From contig NZ_PFXK01000001.1 of NCBI RefSeq assembly GCF_002812955.1, positions 682,001-746,000 on the forward strand: a DNA stretch of 64,000 nt, read 5' to 3'. Below the pieces are notes generated by a model that was given only the letters and a program-made list of their open reading frames with translations, did no database searches and had not been told where the DNA came from. Positions 18,643-27,802 of this stretch are shown here, piece by piece. This stretch comes from Vibrio sp. HA2012. GTDB taxonomy: Bacteria > Pseudomonadota > Gammaproteobacteria > Enterobacterales > Vibrionaceae. The position numbers were made by a program, and so were the translations under genes. Every line of letters begins with the position of its first letter. Within the stretch, counting starts at the first letter, position 1.

Positions 18643-18660
18643 TGCCTACAGATATCTGCC

Positions 18661-19077
18661 TCATACCGGATGTTTAAAACAAGTCTGTATATTTTTCTCG
18701 ATCGCCTGCAAAACATCACGCCGGGTAATAATGCCAAGTAATTTCCCCTCTTCAATAACAGGATAGACCTTAGGTTTACCTACCTTCATCATCTCAGCCA
18801 ACTCAATAATTCCCAGTTCAGGAGAAACCGAAAGTACTTCTTTGTGCATACAGTCTCCCACAAGATATGTGTCCTGGCAGTCGTAGCTCACTTTAATCAA
18901 CTTTTCCAGCAGATCCTGTTCAGAGATAAAACCGACCACTGCGCCTTTTGTGTCCAGCACCGGACCACCCAGATGTTCAGAATTGATCACTTTTTCCAGC
19001 GCCGCAGTCAGCGACATTTCCGGAGTAAACGTCACGGGTTGTCGCACCATATAATCTCTTACTTTTATTGGATTCAT
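18661..19077 (-). CDS. Two-CBS-domain protein
   Basis: 138-residue cytosolic protein made of one CBS pair (Bateman module): first CBS from VRDYMVRQPVTFTPEMSL to GFISEQDLLEKL, second from VGDCMHKEVLSVSPELG to GIITRRDVLQAI. Such modules bind adenine nucleotides (AMP, ATP or SAM) and act as energy sensors or regulatory partners. No effector domain is attached, so the partner is unknown. GGATA lies before the ATG at 19077. A hairpin terminator follows, so it seems to be transcribed alone. Confidence 0.88.
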   Translation of the reverse strand: MNPIKVRDYMVRQPVTFTPEMSLTAALEKVINSEHLGGPVLDTKGAVVGFISEQDLLEKLIKVSYDCQDTYLVGDCMHKEVLSVSPELGIIELAEMMKVGKPKVYPVIEEGKLLGIITRRDVLQAIEKNIQTCFKHPV

Positions 19078-19208
19078 ACAGATATCCTTCTACTCTGCGT
19101 CATTTATATTTATACCGAAATAACTTAAAGATGCTTCTGTATAAGTGTTGCTCAAATTCAGGGTTTTACTAAATAATACGTCGATTTTATTTGGTAAAAC
19201 CCAGATAG

Positions 19209-19454
19209 CTATTTACTGCCAAACTGAAGCAGCCGCTGATACAGCCAGTCTTTCATTTCAGCTCTTTTTGCTTTGAGAGACATAAATTCAATGTCAGAGG
19301 TAGGAATTCCATTTTGTTCCAAATTATATAATTCCCTATCCAGTTGATTATACTCATCATTCCTACTACGAAACTGTTCATCACAGCCCATGCACTGACG
19401 TACGGTTTCAGCCAGCTCAGGAAAATCTTTATCCAGACTATGGTGCTCTATCAT
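19209..19454 (-). CDS. YdcH/DUF465-like small protein
   Basis: 81-residue soluble protein that is almost wholly helical and charged (HHSLDKDFPELAETVRQC ... FRSRNDEYNQLDRELYNLEQNGIPTSDIEFMSLKAKRAEMKDWLYQRL). The HSL-x-K-DFPE start and the ELDRE-like and LKKxRLxLKD-like stretches fit the YdcH/DUF465 family of short coiled-coil proteins of unknown function. I chose the ATG at 19454, which has GGAG seven bases upstream, rather than the one ten codons earlier. Confidence 0.82.
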   Translation of the reverse strand: MIEHHSLDKDFPELAETVRQCMGCDEQFRSRNDEYNQLDRELYNLEQNGIPTSDIEFMSLKAKRAEMKDWLYQRLLQFGSK

Positions 19455-19698
19455 TGGTCTTCTCCTATAACAGGGGTTAATCATTCAGCTAAAGCTTAGT
19501 ACAGGATAACCAGTCTCTGTTTTCTGAATGGCTATCAACTCATGTCAACCTCACAGTTTCGCTAATTGTTCATAAAACAGACGCATCAGGAAGAAAAATC
19601 CCTCTTGTCTCAGGATAGAAACAAATATGAATTTTCTATTAATTCGTGCTTCCGCTCACTTTACAAATGAAAAGCAGTTGTTAGGATGAACTAATAAC

Positions 19699-19728
19699 GT
19701 GACAGAACAATTGTTTTTAAGTTATATC
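19699..19728 (+). promoter_or_regulatory. Candidate promoter for a small transcript
   Basis: -35 box GTGACA (19699-19704, five of six consensus bases) and -10 box TATATC (19723-19728) with an 18-base spacer. It precedes the 30-codon ORF and the terminator at 19877. Confidence 0.4.
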
Positions 19729-19753
19729 AAATAGAACCAAAAAGAGCATTAAT

Positions 19754-19846
19754 ATGGTTAGAAAAATCAGAAAAGCGCAGCTGCAACGCTGCCGGAATCA
19801 GTTCTGGAAGGACTATAACAAAGAAGTGACTGCCAGAAAGAAATAG
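19754..19846 (+). CDS. Unrecognised 30-residue basic micro-protein (candidate)
   Basis: ATG to TAG frame encoding 30 residues, beginning MVRKIRKAQLQRC and ending NKEVTARKK, with about ten lysines and arginines and an aromatic centre (NQFWKDYN). It lies in a 464-base stretch that otherwise holds no gene. A partial ribosome binding site (GAG, seven bases upstream) is present, with a candidate promoter at 19699-19728 and a clear terminator 30 bases after the stop, so a transcript of about 165 bases is likely. It could be a real micro-protein, a small RNA, or both. I do not recognise the family. Confidence 0.45.
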   Translation: MVRKIRKAQLQRCRNQFWKDYNKEVTARKK

Positions 19847-19876
19847 AAAATCGATAGAAAAAGTAAAAAGGAATCA

Positions 19877-19901
19877 GGGCTGTAATTGATACAGCCCTTT
19901 T
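19877..19901 (+). terminator. Terminator of the small transcript
   Basis: GGGCTGT-AATTGAT-ACAGCCC followed by TTTT on the plus strand. There is no U run in the other direction, so it serves a rightward transcript that ends here; the only gene it can serve is the micro-ORF at 19754-19846. Confidence 0.75.
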
Positions 19902-19918
19902 AGTATCTGATTTATCGC

Positions 19919-20947
19919 TCAACGCAACAAAATACCCCTTAGTGGCGTTTTCTCCACACCCCACATAAGCAGCATAGTGCCGAAAACTGTCCCGGAGATC
20001 AAAACCAGATCACGAACATAGGTTTCCAGACCAAACATACCAACAAGATTATAAAAGACAATAGCAACAGGTAAATGAGCCACATAAATACCCAATACCC
20101 TTCCCCCCAGCTTATAGATAAGCGGATGATCGCCCCAGTGAGGTTTCTGCAGTAACATCATAAATACACCAATCCCCCACAATGGCGTTCCGGCCAGAAA
20201 ATCGTGCACATTAAACAGCACCTCATGCCCAGCCAGCCAGGTAGCTTCCGAAAAATGGATCAGTAGCCCCAGCGTTGCCATTCCCAATGCAGTGTTAAAA
20301 GAACAGGTAATGCCTCTTCGACGAATTTCAAACCCAATCCAGACCATCAGGGTACTAAAAAATGGTCCATTACGAGTAAAGAACGGCGTCCAGATTTCGG
20401 TCAGCGATCCATAACTTCCCCCCAGCAATCCGTACACATACAAGATGACCGCCACAAAAGGGAAAAATACCGTAATATTAAAAGCGATAAACACAGCAAG
20501 AAGAGCAACGGCACAGATTAATCCGGGAATAAACCACAGATGTACAAGTCCGCCTTCCAAAAAACTGTTCAGCGGATTCTGCAGTAACCACCCCCAGTAG
20601 CCAGAGCGATCGGCCATATACCCGTCCGTCATCAGCACCTGCCAGTTGAACGGCATAAGAAGACTGATAATACTCCAAACGATCCAGAGCTTAATCAATG
20701 GCAGACTGTAATCTTTGAATGTCCGAAAAGGATCCTGCGTCAACTTAGGCTGAAGCAAAAAACCGGACAAAATGAAGAAAAACGGTACCGCAAACCTTGC
20801 TAACTGGTTAATAACATAACCCACCCATGGTGCTCCATTAATCATAGGAGCATGTGTAAGCACCTGATTATGTAAAAGAATAATTGCAAACATTGCAATA
20901 AGTCGTCCCAGTTCCATACTGGCGATTTTTTGAGAGTGACCCGACAT
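19919..20947 (-). CDS. Acyltransferase family 3 membrane protein
   Basis: 342-residue integral membrane protein of the acyltransferase-3 family (O-acetyltransferases that decorate surface sugars or lipids). The N terminus SMELGRLIAMFAIILLHNQ carries the family histidine at the end of the first membrane segment (LLHN), followed by about nine more hydrophobic segments, including RFAVPFFFILSGFLL, typical of this fold. The acceptor cannot be told. I prefer the ATG at 20947, nine bases after GGGGAG, over the one at 20977. It is divergent from the GH3 gene. Confidence 0.88.
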   Translation of the reverse strand: MSGHSQKIASMELGRLIAMFAIILLHNQVLTHAPMINGAPWVGYVINQLARFAVPFFFILSGFLLQPKLTQDPFRTFKDYSLPLIKLWIVWSIISLLMPFNWQVLMTDGYMADRSGYWGWLLQNPLNSFLEGGLVHLWFIPGLICAVALLAVFIAFNITVFFPFVAVILYVYGLLGGSYGSLTEIWTPFFTRNGPFFSTLMVWIGFEIRRRGITCSFNTALGMATLGLLIHFSEATWLAGHEVLFNVHDFLAGTPLWGIGVFMMLLQKPHWGDHPLIYKLGGRVLGIYVAHLPVAIVFYNLVGMFGLETYVRDLVLISGTVFGTMLLMWGVEKTPLRGILLR

Positions 20948-21271
20948 CACTACTGTCTCCCCTGAAAAAAATAGCATTGTCCATAAGCATAAAGTTCACA
21001 GGGTTAAGGTCAACGGCAGATAGGGTGAAGAATTTCTAATTTGAGAGCCAGCTCCGTATCAAATTGTAACCGGTACCCAAAACCTGTTACACAGAGGTTA
21101 CAGGTGATCTTCTGTAATAAAAAAAGAATAAAAACAGACTGTTCTAAGAAAAAAAGAAATAAGATCATTTTCAAATTATTCGCCTGCCTCTGTCTTTTTA
21201 ACGTCAATTAGTCTCTATACTCTATGATCAGAAATCGATATCAGTATTGACTAAAAATTCTGAGGGATACC
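20948..21271. promoter_or_regulatory. Divergent intergenic region, acyltransferase / GH3
   Basis: A 324-base AT-rich gap holding both outward promoters. Around 21066-21103 the words TTGTAACC, CTGTTACAC and GGTTACAG occur within 40 bases, which could be operator half-sites, and a -10-like TATACT lies near 21217. No gene is supported here. Confidence 0.3.
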
Positions 21272-23872
21272 ATGACGACAGACAACACACACATACCCTA
21301 CTTCTCCGAATGGCCAAAAATTAATTCCGCCATTCCCTCCGATCCCACGATTGAAAAAAGAATAGCCCGGATCGTCAGTCTGATGACCATAAAAGAGAAA
21401 GTAGGACAAATGATTCAGCCTAACCTGCGTGATGTAACACCTCAGGAGCTCAGAGAATACAAACTGGGTTCCATCCTGAACGGAGGCGGAACCTGGCCGA
21501 ATGAAAATAAACATGCCGGAGCCCGGGAATGGGCAGAAAAAGCAGATGAATTCTGGTACGCAACCGAACAGGCATTTGAGCACAGACCTTTTCGGATCCC
21601 GTTTATCTGGGCAACCGATGCTGTTCACGGCCACAATAACGTATTTGGTGCCACTATATTTCCCCACAATATCGGCTTAGGGGCTGCGCGGGATCCGGAA
21701 TTGATTCGGCGCATCGGTGAAGTTACGGCGCGGGAAGTTTGTGCAACCGGACTGGACTGGACTTTTGCACCAACAGTCGCGACACCGAGAAATCTTCGCT
21801 GGGGACGAACCTATGAAGGATATTCAGAGGATCCGGAAATTACTTACTTGTATGCTTCCGCTATGGTAGAAGGACTACAGGGAGATGCAGCAACACTAAA
21901 ATCCGATCAAAAAGTTATCTCCAATGTAAAACACTGGGTTGGTGACGGTGGCACCGGACAAGGTACCGACAGAGGAAATAATACATACAGTGAGGATCTG
22001 CTGCGAAACATTCATGCCATGGGATATTTTAGTGGCCTAACCGCCGGAGCGCAGGTGGTTATGTCCTCTTTTAACCGCTGGGAAAACCCGTCTAATTATG
22101 ATCACAGTCCGGAATATGGGACAACGGTTTATAACGAAAAGCTCCACGGTAGTCGCTACCTGTTGAACGATGTTCTGAAACAACAAATGGGCTTTGATGG
22201 TGTTGTAGTAACCGACTGGCACGGACATTCAGAAGTCAGCAAATGCAGCGATGGTAATGCGACCTATGCTATCAATGCCGGTAATGATATTTTAATGGTA
22301 CCCGTTCGTCAGCACTGGAAAGCCGTCTACGAGCAAACCCTCCGGGATATTGAAAACGGACATATCTCAATAGCGCGTATTGATGATGCCGTTACCCGTA
22401 TTCTGCGTATAAAAATGCGGGCTGGACTCTGGGATAAACCCACACCGTCCAAACGTCTTCTCGGAGGAAACAACGCGATTGTCGGTGCAGATAAACACCG
22501 AATGATTGCCAGAGAAGCGGTACGAAAATCTCTGGTACTGCTGAAAAATAATCATAACCTTCTGCCTCTGGCCAATACGACAAAAATACTACTGACCGGT
22601 AGTGGTGCCGATAATATTCAAAAACAATGTGGCGGCTGGAATCTGACCTGGCAGGGAGACGAAAACACCCGGAAAGATTTCCCCGGTTCATGCACAGTAA
22701 AAGATGCCCTGACACAGGAAATTGGCAGCCAGAGGCTACTTTTTGATCCGGAATTAACCTCTGATTTGTCTGTTGCTGCTGATGTAATTGATGTGGCTAT
22801 TGTCGTATTTGGAGAAGACCCATACGCAGAGATGATGGGTGATATTAAGGAGTGGCAAACGCTTGAATTTTCCGCCCTGAAACGCAGTTACCGCAGAGAT
22901 GTCGCTAAAATAAACCGTCTTCGGGAAATGGGCATAAAAGTTGTTTCCGTCTTCTTTTCCGGCCGTCCTTTGTTCCTGAATCAGGAAATATCCGCTTCTG
23001 ACGCTTTTGTTGCTGCTTTTCTTCCGGGCTCAGAAGGCCGGGGGATCACAGATGTGCTGATCGGAGATGAAAATGCGCAGCCGCGTTATGACTTTAACGG
23101 CAGACTTTCCTACAGCTGGCCAAACAAAAAAATGTCCGCAGCGGTTAACCGAATCCCGCCACATATTCCCGGATATCAGGTTCCAGACTCGGAGCAAGAT
23201 CCAAATAGTGAACACGCCCCATTATTCCCCTATGGTTATGGACTCTGCTACCGGACGGCAGAAGCAACCCATATGGATTTAGATCATCTTCCACTGGACT
23301 TATCATCGGCTCAGGAAGGAAGTACCATTCTTGAATTATACGGTGTTCGTGCAACTATTGGTGACTATCTGCTTTCCGCCCGAAGTCCCGCCAGAGAAGA
23401 AGGCTTTGAAATATCACGTAACAATCCGATACAAACTCCCTGGCTTAAAACCATTCCATACAACTACCAGCTACAGCAGGATGCCGTTGAACTGGAATGC
23501 TATGGTGAAGATAGCGTGCTATATCTGCAGACCAGCGACAAAGAAGATGATGATCTTAACTTTTTTGTTGATAATCATGGCGTTATCACATTTTCCGTAC
23601 AGGTGTTACAGATTCCGGATGGTAAAGTGCTTCTCAGCACCGGTCCTGACTGTATTGTGCAGCAACATATTTCCGATAGTTGCGGAGCGTTCGATATCAC
23701 CCGGCAACTGCAGGAGGCATCTCCGGGAGAATGGACAGAAATAACCGTCTCATTTGCTGAGCTGGAAAAAGCCGGCGCTGAATGCAGACATACCGATATC
23801 CCGTTTGTTTTCCGTATTTCAGGCCGCTTACATATGGTGTTGGGTAATGTCCGGCTAACCACGGTATCCTGA
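21272..23872 (+). CDS. Glycoside hydrolase family 3 beta-glucosidase (ExoP type)
   Basis: 866-residue exo-acting beta-glucosidase. The N-terminal GH3 barrel has EKVGQMIQP, the substrate loop PFIWATDAVHGHNN, KHWVGDGGT and the nucleophile region GVVVTDWHGHSEV, where the Asp of TDW is the expected catalytic residue. The second GH3 domain follows from about residue 410 (LVLLKNNHNLLPL; VVFGEDPYAEMMGD; VVSVFFSGRPLFL), and a C-terminal beta-sandwich of about 180 residues is like that of marine ExoP enzymes. Unlike those, I see no signal peptide, so it is likely cytoplasmic. The probable substrate is a beta-gluco-oligosaccharide such as cellobiose or laminari-oligosaccharide. No sugar transporter is adjacent. 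Confidence 0.92.
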   Translation: MTTDNTHIPYFSEWPKINSAIPSDPTIEKRIARIVSLMTIKEKVGQMIQPNLRDVTPQELREYKLGSILNGGGTWPNENKHAGAREWAEKADEFWYATEQAFEHRPFRIPFIWATDAVHGHNNVFGATIFPHNIGLGAARDPELIRRIGEVTAREVCATGLDWTFAPTVATPRNLRWGRTYEGYSEDPEITYLYASAMVEGLQGDAATLKSDQKVISNVKHWVGDGGTGQGTDRGNNTYSEDLLRNIHAMGYFSGLTAGAQVVMSSFNRWENPSNYDHSPEYGTTVYNEKLHGSRYLLNDVLKQQMGFDGVVVTDWHGHSEVSKCSDGNATYAINAGNDILMVPVRQHWKAVYEQTLRDIENGHISIARIDDAVTRILRIKMRAGLWDKPTPSKRLLGGNNAIVGADKHRMIAREAVRKSLVLLKNNHNLLPLANTTKILLTGSGADNIQKQCGGWNLTWQGDENTRKDFPGSCTVKDALTQEIGSQRLLFDPELTSDLSVAADVIDVAIVVFGEDPYAEMMGDIKEWQTLEFSALKRSYRRDVAKINRLREMGIKVVSVFFSGRPLFLNQEISASDAFVAAFLPGSEGRGITDVLIGDENAQPRYDFNGRLSYSWPNKKMSAAVNRIPPHIPGYQVPDSEQDPNSEHAPLFPYGYGLCYRTAEATHMDLDHLPLDLSSAQEGSTILELYGVRATIGDYLLSARSPAREEGFEISRNNPIQTPWLKTIPYNYQLQQDAVELECYGEDSVLYLQTSDKEDDDLNFFVDNHGVITFSVQVLQIPDGKVLLSTGPDCIVQQHISDSCGAFDITRQLQEASPGEWTEITVSFAELEKAGAECRHTDIPFVFRISGRLHMVLGNVRLTTVS

Positions 23873-23895
23873 TAAAAACGCGAACAAAACAGAAA

Positions 23896-23918
23896 TAAGC
23901 CAGCATCATGCTGGCTTA
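23896..23918 (+). terminator. Hairpin after the GH3 gene
   Basis: TAAGCCAGCA-TCA-TGCTGGCTTA, a perfect 10-bp stem 23 bases beyond the GH3 stop. It lacks a long U run, so termination strength is uncertain. Confidence 0.6.
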
Positions 23919-23935
23919 GTACAAAGTTGCCAAAG

Positions 23936-23963
23936 TTGTTCTACACTTGCATTGTTATATTAT
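23936..23963 (+). promoter_or_regulatory. Candidate promoter of the SLAC1/TDT gene
   Basis: TTGTTC (23936-23941) and TATTAT (23958-23963), 16 bases apart, between the GH3 hairpin and the next start at 24014. Confidence 0.35.
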
Positions 23964-24013
23964 AACCCTTAACATAAGCAAATTCTAATATTGTTCCGTT
24001 TTCGTGAGGATAT

Positions 24014-25003
24014 ATGTCATCAACAAATAACCGTGCAGATCAACATGACAACAACTCTGTCAATGAATCCCGGCTGATTCACTTCCATATTTCATTTTTT
24101 GCAACCGTTATGGGATTGAGCGGCCTGACGCTGGCATGGAAAGCTGCCGGACAAAGTATTCTTCCCGGGGCTTATCTTGTGCTGGGCGGCTTTTCTTCTC
24201 TGGTAATGCTGATCATCACTGCCATTTACCTGCTAAAAGCTATCCGGTATCCGGATGCCGTTCTGAGTGAAGCCCGTCATCCTATCCGACTAAACTTTTT
24301 TCCGGCATTCTCCATCAGCTTACTTCTGTTATCTGTCGTCTGGGAACATTTTACCCCCGTGTCTCAGGGGCTATGGGTCACCGGTTCTGTTATCCAGTTA
24401 TGCCTGACTATCTATGTGATGAGTAGCTGGATCCACCATACACACTATACTCTGGCTCATGCAAACCCAAGTTGGTTTATACCTGTGGTCGGTAATATCA
24501 TCGTACCAATCACCGGTTCCCATCTCGGTTATACAGAAATCAGCTGGTTCTTTTTCAGTATCGGTATCGTATTCTGGATCATACTGCTGACGATCGTCAT
24601 GTATCGTCTGTTTTTCCATGAACCACTACCGGCTCGCTTAACCCCCATGCTGTTTATTCTTCTGGCGCCACCTTCTGTCGGACTTGTGTCTTATACCAGC
24701 CTGGTTGGTGAAATTGATATCTTTGCCCGGGTGCTGTACTACATCGCCTTATTTTTAGGTATCCTGCTGTTTTCTAACATCATTCGTTTTATGAAGGTTC
24801 CATTCTTTATTTCATCATGGGCCTACTCATTCCCGGTCGCTTCACTGACGATAGCCACCACCAAAATGTCCGGTTTTATACCCGGAACCTTTTTCTCTGT
24901 GTTGAAATACCTGCTGCTTGCACTTGTTTCAGTTCTGTTGTTCTGGCTGATCATCAGAACAGCAAATGCCATCGTTAAGAAGCAAATATGCCTTCCTGAA
25001 TAA
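24014..25003 (+). CDS. SLAC1/TDT-family anion channel or exporter
   Basis: 329-residue inner-membrane protein with about ten hydrophobic segments and an N-terminal cytosolic tail of roughly 20 residues. The first membrane stretch, HFHISFFATVMGLSGLTLAWKAAG, and the later WFIPVVGNIIVPITGSHLGYTEISWFFFSIGIVFW are typical of the SLAC1/TehA (TDT) family, whose members carry anions, dicarboxylates or C4 acids. The transported ion is unknown. GAGG precedes the ATG by four bases. It lies between the GH3 and YibE/F genes with its own likely promoter, so no operon partner is implied. Confidence 0.87.
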   Translation: MSSTNNRADQHDNNSVNESRLIHFHISFFATVMGLSGLTLAWKAAGQSILPGAYLVLGGFSSLVMLIITAIYLLKAIRYPDAVLSEARHPIRLNFFPAFSISLLLLSVVWEHFTPVSQGLWVTGSVIQLCLTIYVMSSWIHHTHYTLAHANPSWFIPVVGNIIVPITGSHLGYTEISWFFFSIGIVFWIILLTIVMYRLFFHEPLPARLTPMLFILLAPPSVGLVSYTSLVGEIDIFARVLYYIALFLGILLFSNIIRFMKVPFFISSWAYSFPVASLTIATTKMSGFIPGTFFSVLKYLLLALVSVLLFWLIIRTANAIVKKQICLPE

Positions 25004-25030
25004 CTATATAACTGAGTAAGTGACTGAGCC

Positions 25031-25077
25031 GACTTCTCCCTTTTTATCTATAAAGATATCCTTCGGGGGGAGAAGTC
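25031..25077. terminator. Long-loop hairpin between convergent genes
   Basis: GACTTCTCCC pairs with GGGAGAAGTC across a 27-base loop in the 80-base gap between the SLAC1-type and YibE/F stops. A weak terminator candidate without a clear U run. Confidence 0.4.
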
Positions 25078-25083
25078 TTCCCA

Positions 25084-26205
25084 CTAAGCCAGCCTACTAT
25101 CTTCTGTACCACCGGTATGCACTTTTGTTTCTTGTAAAGTTATAGGTGACCGGGAAAGCATCAGGCTGGCTATCCAGGCGGTTGTTGGTGCAACAATAAT
25201 AAGAGCCATACTGCCAATAAGAGTTCGGCAGATTTCTGACGCAACCAGCTTCATATTCAGGATCTGCATTAAATTGTTTCCCCGCGTAGCAAATAACATT
25301 AGCAGTGTCAGAAACCCTCCCGCATATGCTAAAAGCAACGTGGTAGTCATAGTCCCGATAACAGCATTACCAACACGTAACCCCGATTTCAACAAATTGC
25401 TACGGCTGATATCTGGACAGTTAAATTTAATCTCTTCCATGGTTGCGGCCATTTCCATCGCCACATCCATGGCAGCCCCACTGGCGCCCACAAGTATGGC
25501 GGCATAGAGGATCCCGACCATATCCAGTTGCATCGAGTTTTCAAACCACAATGGCTGAGCCAGTGGCTGAGTCATCCCGTCAAGATGTAACAAGTCACCA
25601 ACAACCATACATAATAATGTAGTGATAATCAGACCTATCACTGTTCCTGACAGTGCGGCTTTACCTTTATAAGTCCACCCGGCAACAGACAGAATGATCA
25701 TACTGCTGAGTACCATCACAGTAATGCAAGTGATCAAAATAGGAGAAAGTCCAGCCAATAACCCCGGAATTAAAATACCAAAGATAATGGCTACAGAACC
25801 AACAAATGAGAGCAGCGAGTATAATCCCACTTTTCGGGCATATCCCAGCAGACCCGCTGCAAACAGAAGAACCAACCCAATGAGTACCGGTAAGCGAAAC
25901 AAGGCAACAAGGTGATACCGGTTATCCTGCTCGGCAACCACCACTCTGTCACCAACCTGATAGAATTCATCATATTCAAGCGCGCCAGTCAGCAGATTCT
26001 CCATTTTCGCCAGTTGGCCATTGCCCAGCTCAACCGTGATTTTTTGATCACCCAGCCTTGCTGTTCCGACAATCGTAACTCGCTCGTTATTTACCGATAT
26101 TATCTGACCAATATGGTGTGAAACCGATTTATCTTCTACACCGAAAAATACACTGTAAAGAGCCCCGGCAATCAGTACTGCACAAGCCAGAATCACACCA
26201 CGCAT
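25084..26205 (-). CDS. YibE/F-family membrane protein
   Basis: 373-residue membrane protein of the YibE/F family, of unknown function. An N-terminal membrane segment (GVILACAVLIAGALYSVFFG) is followed by a small beta-rich domain of about 90 residues (GQIISVNNERVTIVGTARLGDQKITV) and then seven or eight membrane segments with the family stretches ILVGASGAAMDVAMEMAATMEE and GTMTTTLLLAYAGGFLTLLML. I chose the ATG at 26205 (AAGGA seven bases upstream); a TTG 11 codons earlier also exists. It is transcribed toward the SLAC1-type gene and away from the alkaline phosphatase terminator. Confidence 0.85.
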   Translation of the reverse strand: MRGVILACAVLIAGALYSVFFGVEDKSVSHHIGQIISVNNERVTIVGTARLGDQKITVELGNGQLAKMENLLTGALEYDEFYQVGDRVVVAEQDNRYHLVALFRLPVLIGLVLLFAAGLLGYARKVGLYSLLSFVGSVAIIFGILIPGLLAGLSPILITCITVMVLSSMIILSVAGWTYKGKAALSGTVIGLIITTLLCMVVGDLLHLDGMTQPLAQPLWFENSMQLDMVGILYAAILVGASGAAMDVAMEMAATMEEIKFNCPDISRSNLLKSGLRVGNAVIGTMTTTLLLAYAGGFLTLLMLFATRGNNLMQILNMKLVASEICRTLIGSMALIIVAPTTAWIASLMLSRSPITLQETKVHTGGTEDSRLA

Positions 26206-26279
26206 AATTTTATCCTTCCAAGCAATCCATACCGACAATATCGGTTCAACGTATTCACGACATAGATATAAACAACAAA

Positions 26280-26303
26280 GGTAAAGGTATACATACCCTT
26301 ACC
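26280..26303 (-). terminator. Terminator downstream of the alkaline phosphatase gene
   Basis: In the minus-strand RNA, GGTAAGGGTA-TGTA-TACCTTTACC (with one G-U pair) is followed by TTTGTTGTTT, 22 bases beyond the stop codon. Confidence 0.7.
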
Positions 26304-26324
26304 TCTGAACAGAAATGTCACAAA

Positions 26325-27704
26325 TTAAAGACCGATTTTTACGTCCATAACTTTAGCCAGTTTTTTTGCAACATCCGTGTTGTCACCAAAACCACCAAAT
26401 GTAGCTGAATGAACTCCGACAGAAGAGACAGGTAACTGAACGGCAGTATGAGCATATGATGTCCAGTAAACACCGGCACGCTTAGACGTAATATGAGCAA
26501 CCGACATTGCCACCGGATCATAGCCGCCCCAGATACCATCAAAATCTTTCTTACCAGCGTCAACAAAGTCCATTGCGGATTCAATGGTTGCTTTTTCATC
26601 CTCAGTCAAATCATTCAGTGCATATTTTTCTTCAATATGTTGATAGAATGCCGCTCGATCGCCGGTATAGACTTTCTGCAGTTTATCTTCAATAGATTCT
26701 CGGAAGTTAACTACACGGTCCAGATTCATAAAATATTGTTTACCCAGACCAAGTCCCATACCACCGGTTTCATGGTCGCCAACAACCACTATCAGTGTCT
26801 CTTTCGGATGCTTGTTATAAAAATCCACAGCACTCTTAACTGCATTATCAAAAGCGATAGTGTCACCGATAACACCAGCAATATCGTTCGCATGTGCGGC
26901 ATGGTCGATACGACCGCCTTCAACCATCAGGAAAAAGCCGTCTTTATCTTTAGAAAGCAGTTCAATACCTTTATCGGTCAGTTGTGCCAATGAAGGGGTT
27001 ACCTGACGATCCAAATCATACGGAAGATGAGATTTAGTCAGCAGTGCCAGTACATGATCGCCCGATTTTGGCTGATAATTCATAAGTGATTCGGAAGAAT
27101 CCTTACCAATAAATGTGGTGTAACCCAGCTTTTTAAATTCAGTGACCAAATTTCGATCATCTTTACGCTTTGAACCTTCGCCGGTAATAAAGTTACGGAA
27201 ACCACCTCCAGCAAGAAAATCAATATTAGCGTTCACATAGTCTTCCGCTATTTCATTTTCTGCATTACGGTTTTTATTTTTGGCAGCAAAAGTGGCCGGC
27301 GTTGCGTGGGTAAGCCGTGTTGTAGTAATCAGCCCAGTCGCTTTACCCTGCTTTTGTGCGCCTTCCAGAAGAGTTTCCAGTTTCTGTCCATCAGGAGTCA
27401 GTGCAATAACACCATTATCGGTTTTAACACCTGTCGCCAGAGCGGTACCCGCAGCAGCAGAATCCGTTACCAAAGAACTTGCAGATTGCGTAGTAATAAT
27501 TCCGGTAACGGGCATGGAGTTTATTGTCAGATGATAATTTGTATCCTTCTTCTGTTCCTGAAGATAATATTCGGTGATCTGACGCTGAGCAGAACTCAGC
27601 CCGTCACCAATCATATAGAATACATATTTTGGCTCGTCAGCAGCTTGTGCCGCAATACTAACCAGTAGAGATGATGCCAGTAAAATTTTATTTAACTTAA
27701 ACAT
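26325..27704 (-). CDS. Periplasmic alkaline phosphatase
   Basis: 459-residue exported phosphomonoesterase. A signal peptide (MFKLNKILLASSLLVSIAAQAA) ends near residue 22. The catalytic serine is in VTDSAAAGTALATG; the metal ligands are seen in FYMIGDGLSS, VEGGRIDHAAHAND, VVVGDHETGG and SYAHTAVQLP, in the order of the PhoA superfamily with two zinc sites. The loop VFYMIGDGLS followed by a long first insertion suits the Vibrio-type enzymes rather than E. coli PhoA. Upstream lies a 26-bp palindrome containing an FNR-type core; I find no convincing tandem Pho box. A terminator follows, so it is monocistronic. Confidence 0.92.
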   Translation of the reverse strand: MFKLNKILLASSLLVSIAAQAADEPKYVFYMIGDGLSSAQRQITEYYLQEQKKDTNYHLTINSMPVTGIITTQSASSLVTDSAAAGTALATGVKTDNGVIALTPDGQKLETLLEGAQKQGKATGLITTTRLTHATPATFAAKNKNRNAENEIAEDYVNANIDFLAGGGFRNFITGEGSKRKDDRNLVTEFKKLGYTTFIGKDSSESLMNYQPKSGDHVLALLTKSHLPYDLDRQVTPSLAQLTDKGIELLSKDKDGFFLMVEGGRIDHAAHANDIAGVIGDTIAFDNAVKSAVDFYNKHPKETLIVVVGDHETGGMGLGLGKQYFMNLDRVVNFRESIEDKLQKVYTGDRAAFYQHIEEKYALNDLTEDEKATIESAMDFVDAGKKDFDGIWGGYDPVAMSVAHITSKRAGVYWTSYAHTAVQLPVSSVGVHSATFGGFGDNTDVAKKLAKVMDVKIGL

Positions 27705-27802
27705 GAGATTCCTTGCTCTGTGTAATTTAGAAAGCAGGGAATTTATATTCTTTTAATATGACAAATTTATTTTAGTGATATTGTATCAATCCGTTATTCT
27801 GC

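Noticed and set aside
27705..27802. Pho box upstream of the alkaline phosphatase
   Set aside because: Only a single half-site-like TTGTCAT is seen; no tandem repeat with proper spacing.
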